This document shows positions 34,530 to 40,771 of a stretch of 40,771 nt of DNA, piece by piece. This DNA is from Bacillota bacterium. GTDB lineage: Bacteria > Bacillota > Clostridia > Acetivibrionales > DTU013. The stretch spans positions 1 to 40,771 of the forward strand of contig JAEYRV010000047.1 in NCBI GenBank assembly GCA_023435305.1. Reading direction: 5' to 3'. A program made the position numbers and the translations under genes. Below the pieces are notes generated by a model, which saw only the letters and a program-made list of their open reading frames with translations, searched no databases and had not been told where the DNA came from. The first letter of the stretch is position 1. The number at the start of each line of letters is the position of its first letter.

Positions 34530-35609
34530 CTATAATATGATACTTGCCAAAATATATATGGCAGCCGCGCCGATTGCGGTGATTATCCCGAAATATTTCC
34601 AGAAGATCCCCTTATCCATGGGAAGGTTTCCGACGAACTTGCCTGTCTGACCATTCATGGCAAAGGTGTACTTATTTCCATTCCATGTAGTGTTGAGCAC
34701 CCATACCGGGTAGAGAGCATATTTTGCTTCTCCGTTTTTCAACCGTATGCTTGTGCTTTCTGCTACAACAGTAGAATATCCCCGCACTGTTGATCTGAAC
34801 TCCTCTTCCACACTTTTCTTGATTCTTTCGTTGGCTCTTGCTACACTGGCTTGATCGTCCACATCATATTTATCTGCTAAATATCCTGCCATATATGCTG
34901 TCTGGAAATCCACTGCATCTTTGAAATCATACGGCTCTATGGACTCCATCAGATCATCGTCCATTTTGGTCGAACCATCTACTGGTATCTTCTCAAATCT
35001 TGTATCTCCGGATCTCCTTACAGCATAATAGCTGGTTCTGGTGTAATAGTAGTCACTGTCGCTATAATGACTGACCTTACTGGCTTTATATCTTATATTG
35101 GCATATGCTTCCGCATCAAATAACCAAAATGGAACATACAGCCCTTTTACCTCATCAATATGGTTTTTATCTTTAAAAACCTTGGGCAGAAGCTTTTTGC
35201 CCTTCAGATGATTATAAAGTCCTTCTTTTGCCGCATTTTTATCCAGTTTGAAGGGTATGATAAAATTCGGTCTGAGCGCTCCTGTGAATCTGCCCATAAC
35301 AACGACAGGATTGTCACAGAACGGGCATGCTGTTGCAGATGTAGTAGCATCTACAACGATTTCTCCTCCGCAGGATTTACAGACATAGACAGTCATATTG
35401 CTGATTTCTTCTTCCGCCCATTGTTCTCCGGCAGGAGCTTTCCAATTTATATCATCAGGTGCTTCATTTTTCAGTTCTGCGTCAAAGGCCTTAAGGGTTT
35501 CCATTTCAAACTCAGTATCGCAAAAGGGGCATTTCATCTTTTGGATATTTGAATCAAATCCTATGGCTCCACCACAGGCAGGACATTTATAATCCTGTAA
35601 ATCCGCCAT
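34530..35609 (-). CDS. Zinc-ribbon membrane protein (YdjG-like)
   Basis: 359 residues. The N-terminus has two zinc ribbons, each with two CxxC pairs: YKCPACGG (Cys9/12) with KCPFCDTEF (Cys27/30), and VYVCKSCGG with ACPFCDNP (about 75-105). The central part (about 110-320) contains FIIPFKLDKNAA and GLYVPFWLFDAEA, features of the YdjG group often mislabelled as primosomal protein N' or helicase; no helicase motifs are present. One membrane helix closes the protein (about 338-357). It is the middle gene of the SPFH-ZnR-TPM operon and probably a membrane-associated scaffold (inference). Confidence 0.75.
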   Translation of the reverse strand: MADLQDYKCPACGGAIGFDSNIQKMKCPFCDTEFEMETLKAFDAELKNEAPDDINWKAPAGEQWAEEEISNMTVYVCKSCGGEIVVDATTSATACPFCDNPVVVMGRFTGALRPNFIIPFKLDKNAAKEGLYNHLKGKKLLPKVFKDKNHIDEVKGLYVPFWLFDAEAYANIRYKASKVSHYSDSDYYYTRTSYYAVRRSGDTRFEKIPVDGSTKMDDDLMESIEPYDFKDAVDFQTAYMAGYLADKYDVDDQASVARANERIKKSVEEEFRSTVRGYSTVVAESTSIRLKNGEAKYALYPVWVLNTTWNGNKYTFAMNGQTGKFVGNLPMDKGIFWKYFGIITAIGAAAIYILASIIL

Positions 35610-35634
35610 AATTTCAACTCCCTATTTAAGTATT

Positions 35635-36936
35635 TTATGCACTAAAAGGTTTTCCGCATTCAGGACAGAATTTAGGCAAATTCTGTGTATTCTCCGGTTC
35701 ATATCCACAATTTACGCATTTTGTTGAAGGAGCTGATTTTCCGCAGTTAGAGCAGAATTTCCCCGTATTTTCTTCACCGCATGAGCATTTCCAGCTGCCC
35801 GCGGGAGTTGGGGGTGGATTGCCGCAATTGGAGCAGAACTTTCCTTTGTTTTGTGTGCCGCAGGAACAAGCCCATCCTCCCTGAGAAGCTTGTTGTGCCG
35901 GCGCTGCCGGCGCTGCCTGCGCTGCCTGCTGCTGTCCCATTGCAAAAAGATTCTGCGCATTCATCCCACCGGACTGTTGAGCCATACCTAATCCCATAAA
36001 GCCCATCATAGCTCCTGCATCATTGCTAGCCGCAGCTTTCATTGCATCTGCCTGGGCGCCTACCAAAGTAGCTGCCGCCATTGTCGGGTCACGCATAATG
36101 GCTGTTCTTTGTGCCTGCTTGATCAGCTCTGCATCTTCCTCAGGAAGCGTAATCGGATTGAGTGCAATAGATACTACCTTCAGTCCTCTGATTTCGCCCC
36201 ATTTTTTTGAAAGAGCGATGTTCATAGCATCGGACAGCTGTTCAGCATACCCCGGCAGTGCTGAGGGTCTGACTCCAAGCTTTGATATTTCTGAAAAAGC
36301 CGGTTGAAGGGCTGACACGAATTCAGTCTTCAATTGGCTGTCTATTTCATCCCTGGTGTACCTGTTAGATACGTTTCCCGCCACATTTGTATAAAACAGT
36401 ATGGGGTCCTGGATCTTATAGGAATATACACCGGAGCATCTTACAGATACATCGATATCCAGGCCTATATTGTTATCCACTACTCTGAAAGGTATCGGAT
36501 TTGCCGTACCAAATTTGTTGTCTATTAATTCCTTGGTATTAAAATAATAAACTCTTTGATCCTTACCTGTGTCTCCTCCATAAGTAAATCTTTTTCCTAT
36601 GGCCTTAAATGTATTTATGATGCTTTCTCCCAATGGCCCCGCAAAGATACTTGGCTCTGAAGATATATCAAAGGTGAATTCACCCGGCTCTGCGCAGACT
36701 TCCACGACTTTGCCCTGATCAACAATTATCATGCACTGTCCGTCTGCCACTGCTATACCGGAGCCATTTGATATAATATTGTCGCTTCCCTTCTTGTTAG
36801 AGGATCTATTCCCTATAACTTTTTCTCCCTTTACCATCATTACTTCCTTTGGTAAGGCTTCGCAGTAAAAAAACTCTTTCCATTGGTCTGCCAGGACTCC
36901 GCCTGCCGCACCTATTGCTGCTTTAATTAAACCCAT
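35635..36936 (-). CDS. SPFH-domain protein with C-terminal zinc ribbons (YdjI-like)
   Basis: 433 residues. ATG at 36936 follows a GGGGGC ribosome binding site. The SPFH/virion-core-like domain spans about 20-300 (EFFYCEALPKEVMMVKGEKV, GQCMIIVDQGKVVEVCAEPG and GLKVVSIALNPITLPEED). An Ala/Gln/Met-rich flexible stretch (about 305-355) leads to three short zinc-ribbon units with CxC/CxxC pairs (CSCGTQNKGKFCSNCG, CSCGEENTGKFCSNCG, CVNCGYEP...FCPECG). Members such as B. subtilis YdjI help localise membrane-stress proteins. First gene of the operon; 25 bases separate it from the YdjG-like gene. Confidence 0.85.
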   Translation of the reverse strand: MGLIKAAIGAAGGVLADQWKEFFYCEALPKEVMMVKGEKVIGNRSSNKKGSDNIISNGSGIAVADGQCMIIVDQGKVVEVCAEPGEFTFDISSEPSIFAGPLGESIINTFKAIGKRFTYGGDTGKDQRVYYFNTKELIDNKFGTANPIPFRVVDNNIGLDIDVSVRCSGVYSYKIQDPILFYTNVAGNVSNRYTRDEIDSQLKTEFVSALQPAFSEISKLGVRPSALPGYAEQLSDAMNIALSKKWGEIRGLKVVSIALNPITLPEEDAELIKQAQRTAIMRDPTMAAATLVGAQADAMKAAASNDAGAMMGFMGLGMAQQSGGMNAQNLFAMGQQQAAQAAPAAPAQQASQGGWACSCGTQNKGKFCSNCGNPPPTPAGSWKCSCGEENTGKFCSNCGKSAPSTKCVNCGYEPENTQNLPKFCPECGKPFSA

Positions 36937-37002
36937 TATTATGCCCCCTTATTTTAATTTTTCAAATGGATACTGTATGTACTTACGAAGATCTTTCACT
37001 AA

Positions 37003-37008
37003 ATTATA
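37003..37008 (-). promoter_or_regulatory. -10 element for the SPFH operon
   Basis: TATAAT on the minus strand, about 67 bases before the start at 36936; no good -35 seen. The rest of 36937-37160 shows no gene. Confidence 0.35.
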
Positions 37009-37162
37009 ACACTTCGGTCCAACCAGGCGGAAGAAAAATTCGCCGCTAGAAAGGTAAATAAGTACACACCACCTGTAAAAGCGGGTGACATCTTTCGCCT
37101 CGTTATATATATACATTGTACTAGTTCTTTAGACTTTTATCAATTGGAGACTTTTTTGGATA

Positions 37163-37191
37163 TTCGACACATGCATATCAAATGGTATAAT
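37163..37191 (+). promoter_or_regulatory. Promoter of the ZIP transporter gene
   Basis: TATAAT at 37186-37191 and a weak -35, TTCGAC, at 37163-37168, with a 17-base spacer. AAAGGA at 37218-37223 serves as ribosome binding site for the ATG at 37232. No palindromic metal-regulator operator is evident between them. Confidence 0.5.
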
Positions 37192-37231
37192 AGAAACAGA
37201 CATTCAGCTGATTTTCGAAAGGACGAACACT

Positions 37232-38020
37232 ATGAGTGACACATTAAAAATCGTGATTGGACTGATTATTCCGCTTACAGGTACCGTTCTCGGTGCGGCA
37301 ATGGTCTTTTTCCTGAAAGGCGAAATGAATCCGAAATTGCAAAAAGCTTTGCTTGGATTTGCATCCGGTGTAATGATCGCCGCTTCGGTGTGGTCATTGC
37401 TCATTCCGTCTATCAATATGACGGCAGAACAGGGTGGCGCCATTTGGCTCCCATGTTCGGTCGGCTTTCTGCTTGGGATAGGATTTCTGCTTCTGCTTGA
37501 TACCGTCATTCCTCACCTGCATATGGATTCGGGAAAACCGGAAGGGAGCAAATCAAAACTCGGCAAATCACTCATGCTTGTTCTTGCTGTGACTTTGCAC
37601 AACATACCTGAAGGCATGGCTGTCGGTGTTGTTTTCGCCGGATTTGCCACGGGCAGCACAACTATTACAATAGCAGGGGCCTTTGCACTATCTATCGGTA
37701 TTGCTATCCAGAACTTCCCGGAGGGAGCCATCATATCTATGCCGCTGCTCGGCACTGGAATATCAAAGCGCAAGGCATTTTCATACGGTCTTTTTTCCGG
37801 TATTGTAGAACCGATCGGTGCAGTTCTGACAATTTTGCTGACATCACTTATCACGCCTGTCCTGCCGTATATCCTCTCCTTTGCTGCCGGCGCTATGTTT
37901 TATGTCGTAATCGAGGAGCTGATACCGGAATCCCAGTCAGGCACCCACAGCAACATCGGAACTATCGGAGCAGCAGTCGGGTTTGTATTGATGATGATTC
38001 TGGATGTCACGCTTGGTTAA
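37232..38020 (+). CDS. ZIP family divalent-metal transporter
   Basis: 262 residues with eight predicted helices. Two metal-binding helices are explicit: HNIPEGMAVG (His123, Asn124, Glu127) and QNFPEGAIIS (Asn161, Glu164), the paired HNxPEG/xNxPEG signature of bacterial ZIP proteins such as ZupT. It should import zinc or other divalent cations across the membrane. It is the only clear plus-strand gene and lies in a divergent pair with the SPFH operon. A variable loop before the first metal helix (about 97-113) is Lys/Ser/Gly-rich rather than His-rich. Confidence 0.9.
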   Translation: MSDTLKIVIGLIIPLTGTVLGAAMVFFLKGEMNPKLQKALLGFASGVMIAASVWSLLIPSINMTAEQGGAIWLPCSVGFLLGIGFLLLLDTVIPHLHMDSGKPEGSKSKLGKSLMLVLAVTLHNIPEGMAVGVVFAGFATGSTTITIAGAFALSIGIAIQNFPEGAIISMPLLGTGISKRKAFSYGLFSGIVEPIGAVLTILLTSLITPVLPYILSFAAGAMFYVVIEELIPESQSGTHSNIGTIGAAVGFVLMMILDVTLG

Positions 38021-38196
38021 AATTGCCAGAAAGCAAGATAATGCTCTACGTTTCATTGCATTTCCCCCTTGCTTAATGTTTCTCCTTGCATCACCATCCG
38101 GTAATGTCTGGCCCTGCACTATTATCTTCTATAATACATACATTACAAGCAAAGTTTCTAGAAAAAGCATCGGTAAAAGTGTGATTATGCAGAAAG

Positions 38197-38214
38197 TCCC
38201 TTATTAGCAAGGGA
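38197..38214 (-). terminator. Possible terminator after the hydrolase gene
   Basis: Hairpin TCCCTT/AAGGGA with a 6-base loop directly after the minus-strand stop codon at 38216-38218. It is followed by CTTTCTGC rather than a full U-run, so it is weak. The remaining 38021-38196 shows nothing I can identify. Confidence 0.35.
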
Positions 38215-38215
38215 A

Positions 38216-39022
38216 CTAAATCCGATGATCTGTTCTAATAAACTCATCAATTTCATTATTAACATCAACATAATTATCCGCGTTAGAAAAATGTGCAGCA
38301 TCTTTAATAATACGTAGAGGGTAGCCCTCCTTCTTTGCCCAGGCTTTGCAGTATTGCCTCACCTTTCCTGTTTTGTCATGCTGCCCAAGCAAGATCAGCA
38401 CAGGAAATGTGAATCTGACATTCTTATTTTCTTTTAGAAAGCCTCCGTATGCGATTTCCATTTGCTCTGCAATTTCCGCCTTACTTGATGGTTCAAGCAT
38501 CTTCAGCATCAAATCATAAGCATATTGAGTTTTGGAAACAGACTTTGCCATACTCTTTTTCAATATTTGTTCAGGAAACCAATTTGCCATTGTTCCAACC
38601 CGCCTGAGCCACCATCGGTCACTGCCTGAATAGTAATCCAGGCCGAATGGAGTCGTGTCCACAGCGATGAATGCCATTACTCTGTCCGGGTATAGCACAG
38701 CAAACTCCTGACTTGGGTATCCACCCATCGACATCCCAACCAATATGACCTGGCTTATGTTCTCCGTATCAAGTATCTCTTTCATATCAGCTGCACAATT
38801 TCTATATGAAAAGTCTTTATACGGGCGGGATTCTCCATGCAAAGGAACGTCCCAGGTGATAACAGTATAATCACCTGAAAAGTAATCGACCTGTTTTTCA
38901 AACATAATATGGTTTGCTGTCAATCCATGAGTTAAAAAAATACACTTTGCACATTTGTCATGATTCCTGCTTATCCAATAATGCACGGCGCCCCGTTCTG
39001 ATTTTATTATTTTGTGTTCCAT
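38216..39022 (-). CDS. Alpha/beta hydrolase
   Basis: 268 residues, cytoplasmic. It has the classical order: HG oxyanion motif (FLTHGLTANH, near 29-38), WDVPLHGES (57-65), nucleophile elbow GMSMG with Ser98, Asp216 in GQHDKTG and His244 in DAAHFSNADN. All three triad members are in place. It resembles peptidase-S33-like/esterase hydrolases; the substrate is unknown. Its ATG lies six bases after the stop of the toroid gene, with GAGGAG overlapping that gene's last codons, so the two are coupled. Confidence 0.8.
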   Translation of the reverse strand: MEHKIIKSERGAVHYWISRNHDKCAKCIFLTHGLTANHIMFEKQVDYFSGDYTVITWDVPLHGESRPYKDFSYRNCAADMKEILDTENISQVILVGMSMGGYPSQEFAVLYPDRVMAFIAVDTTPFGLDYYSGSDRWWLRRVGTMANWFPEQILKKSMAKSVSKTQYAYDLMLKMLEPSSKAEIAEQMEIAYGGFLKENKNVRFTFPVLILLGQHDKTGKVRQYCKAWAKKEGYPLRIIKDAAHFSNADNYVDVNNEIDEFIRTDHRI

Positions 39023-39028
39023 GATTCA

Positions 39029-39931
39029 TCACTCCTCACCTGGGTTATTTCCCCTCAAACTCAATCTGTTTAGAATACTGTCCACTTTTTCTGTAATAAA
39101 CTTCGAAGGAGTTTTCTTTTGACCAAACTCCCAATCACCCCATGCCTTATATACAGATTCTGCTTTATAATTTCCCATGACATCCGCTTTGCTCCTTATA
39201 ATATCCACCATCTCAAGAAGCCGTTTATCTTTATGCAGCCATTCAAATTTTGTTAAAACGTCAACAACATGCAGAATATCATACCAAAGCAATGGGGCTT
39301 TTAACTTCTGAAACCCGCTTCCCATTGCAAACATATATGGCCTTCGCTCTTTTCTCTGCTCCCATAATGAAAGTAATACTTCTGCGCCATTAATAGCCTG
39401 CGGTAAATCATGATACTCATCAAATAATGATATTAACTTCATTATTAACAGTGTTGCGTAGGGGCATGGATCGTCTTTTCTCCCGGGACCTCTAAATTTA
39501 CCCAGGTCAGTTGAAACCTTGCACGGCCAGCCATTATCACATTGTAAACCAAGAAGAAATTCAACTCCTTTTTTAATTCTGTTAATCTCCGAATATCCAA
39601 GCTTTTTCAGAATATATAGAATCAGCGGAGCATCACAAAGCATCCAGGACCATTGTTCCTGTCCAGTACCGCCAAAGTGCTGAGGAATATTTACTTTAAC
39701 CTGATACAGATTTTCAATAGAAACATGTTCAGTTATCTTTCTGACAGCTTCGGCTATCTCAGAAGTATTTATATCAAATCCAATGTCCGCAAGAAAACAA
39801 AGCTTATGTATCAGGTGACTGGAATCATTATGTGATTTTAGTACATCACCCGGCCAGTTTTTTACCTGATTTAGCAAATCTTCTATTTGTCCGGACGGTA
39901 AACCTGATTTTTCATATTCTATGACATTCAT
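39029..39931 (-). CDS. Alpha-alpha toroid (prenyltransferase/squalene-cyclase-like repeat) protein
   Basis: 300 residues without signal peptide. Helical repeats spaced about 50-60 residues apart include a QW-like motif, GVEFLLGLQCDNGWP (about 123-137), and GAEVLLSLWEQRKERRP, suggesting an alpha/alpha toroid of the terpenoid-cyclase/prenyltransferase superfamily. The DxDD motif of cyclases is absent, so catalysis of that type is doubtful. GGAGG lies about 12 bases before ATG 39931. It sits between an acetyltransferase and a hydrolase gene. Function unknown; a tailoring or carbohydrate-related role is only a guess. Confidence 0.6.
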   Translation of the reverse strand: MNVIEYEKSGLPSGQIEDLLNQVKNWPGDVLKSHNDSSHLIHKLCFLADIGFDINTSEIAEAVRKITEHVSIENLYQVKVNIPQHFGGTGQEQWSWMLCDAPLILYILKKLGYSEINRIKKGVEFLLGLQCDNGWPCKVSTDLGKFRGPGRKDDPCPYATLLIMKLISLFDEYHDLPQAINGAEVLLSLWEQRKERRPYMFAMGSGFQKLKAPLLWYDILHVVDVLTKFEWLHKDKRLLEMVDIIRSKADVMGNYKAESVYKAWGDWEFGQKKTPSKFITEKVDSILNRLSLRGNNPGEE

Positions 39932-39998
39932 TATAAGAATTGCCCTCCAACATAATAATCAGTAAAAAATGTACAGTATCTTTAATATTCAGATGCAA

Positions 39999-40502
39999 CT
40001 ATAATATTTTCTCTGCAAGTATCACATGCTCTGCAGCTGTACTCGATGTTTCTTTTATTGCAACAAATCCATTTTTCAGCCAGAAGTGCTCTGCCTGTGG
40101 ATTTCCCTTTACCCATGCCAATCGAACAGCAAGATAATTCATACACTTTAGATAATCAACAACTTCTGAAATGATAGCCGAACCCAGGCCTTTGTTTTGA
40201 ACACTCCCATCCGTCATGAAGAAGCCTATGAATGCTATCCTTTCTTCAGGATATCCATCAATCAGGTCCATTACTGCCACCATTCGTCCTTTTTCATAGA
40301 AACCCACAAAGTATTTGTCTTCCACTGCTGTATTTGGAGGAAGTGCGAATAAATCTTCCAGAACACCTTCTTTTGTAGCAGCTGGTGGACAATATTCATA
40401 ATATAATGGATTCGAGAGACAAAGATCATATATCTCATCAATGTCCTCGCTGCTCAATTTCCTGGTTTCATATTTTTTTGAGAACTCACATGCTTTCAAC
40501 AT
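39999..40502 (-). CDS. GNAT family N-acetyltransferase
   Basis: 167 residues. ATG at 40502 with GGAG eight bases upstream. The acetyl-CoA binding signature is QNKGLGS (102-108, the Q/RxxGxG/A motif) after strand FIGFFMTDGS, with a following helix AIISEVVDYLKC and a final ARLAWVKGNPQAEHFWLKNG block typical of GNAT motif B. It transfers an acetyl group to an amine; the acceptor is unknown. 67 bases separate it from the toroid gene, so a three-gene operon is plausible. Confidence 0.85.
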   Translation of the reverse strand: MLKACEFSKKYETRKLSSEDIDEIYDLCLSNPLYYEYCPPAATKEGVLEDLFALPPNTAVEDKYFVGFYEKGRMVAVMDLIDGYPEERIAFIGFFMTDGSVQNKGLGSAIISEVVDYLKCMNYLAVRLAWVKGNPQAEHFWLKNGFVAIKETSSTAAEHVILAEKIL

Positions 40503-40645
40503 AGCACTGCTCCAAGTAAAAAATTATGTTGTTTTGAACCTCACTATCATTTTATATTTGTATGGAGATATTTTCAACTTCCCGGCTTTCACACAGATGA
40601 GGGATATTCTTGACCGGCTAATCACTATGAATTAATATTATTGTT

Positions 40646-40771
40646 TGAATCTCCCCCACTTAATCGCGAGCGATTTGAAGTTGGGGATTCTTGCTTCATC
40701 GAGGTCGTAACCTACTGTCTCCACAAGCGTGACTTCGGGTCATCCCAGCCCTAGTTATACATATTTGCTAT
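40646..40771 (-). mobile_element. IS200/IS605-type element end, with tnpB C-terminal remnant at the window edge
   Basis: A strong hairpin pairs CCCCCACTT with AAGTTGGGG (40653-40686) and AATCGC with GCGATT inside. It is followed by sequence which on the minus strand encodes TRAGMTRSHACGD, the typical C-terminal tail of TnpB proteins. This is the right end and guide-RNA region of such elements. The TnpB frame has a TAG only about nine codons upstream, at the window edge, so the copy may be decayed. The rest of the element lies outside. 40503-40645 contains nothing identifiable. Confidence 0.65.

Overview
The window looks like a chromosomal segment of an anaerobic, spore-former-type Firmicute of class Clostridia. 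The grounds are strong AGGAGG-type ribosome binding sites, S-layer-homology (SLH) surface proteins, clostridial-style ferredoxin/flavin oxidoreductase and hydrogenase-maturation genes, and IS200/IS605-type ends. I cannot name the species. Almost every gene reads on the minus strand; only a ZIP metal transporter reads on the plus strand.

Layout by coordinate. 1-700: a solo IS605-like end hairpin, a terminator, a 42-bp tandem repeat array and two gene remnants. 698-3834: a secreted stalk-domain/lectin-like protein, a DUF3781 protein and an alpha/beta hydrolase. 3911-19882: a compact, visibly more GC-rich unit encoding a DUF2442 protein, a 4122-residue SLH-anchored giant and an SLH-anchored subtilisin-like protease. 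20019-22676: a hypothetical gene and a cation/proton antiporter gene with an in-frame stop. Near-identical hairpin-terminator RNA elements sit in the antiporter leader and ahead of the surface operon. 22777-24390: decayed genes and 41-bp repeat modules. 24391-28528: a membrane GGDEF protein, a 42-bp repeat array, a beta-helix/SLH surface protein and a small proline-rich membrane protein. 28689-32587: hypB, hypA and a large flavin/iron-sulfur oxidoreductase in one operon. 32702-33694: gene graveyard (Yip1-like gene with an internal TGA, ABC ATPase and membrane-protein fragments) ending in a long REP-type palindrome. 33706-36936: a YdjI-YdjG-YdjH-like operon (SPFH, zinc ribbon, TPM). 37232-38020: ZIP transporter. 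38216-40502: alpha/beta hydrolase, alpha-toroid protein and GNAT acetyltransferase. 40646-40771: IS605-type end.

Functional reading. The surface genes fit one theme: very large secreted proteins tethered by SLH domains, with a surface protease next to its possible substrate. The flavoprotein-hypA-hypB operon (TAATG coupling between the first two) points to nickel-enzyme metabolism, although no hydrogenase structural gene is in the window. The most promising undescribed signal is the duplicated hairpin. One copy lies between a near-consensus promoter and the start of the antiporter, as expected of an ion-sensing attenuator or riboswitch; the other lies ahead of the 16-kb surface operon. A second pattern is the repeated association of tandem arrays with the 3' end of one surface-protein gene, present once intact and twice as remnants.
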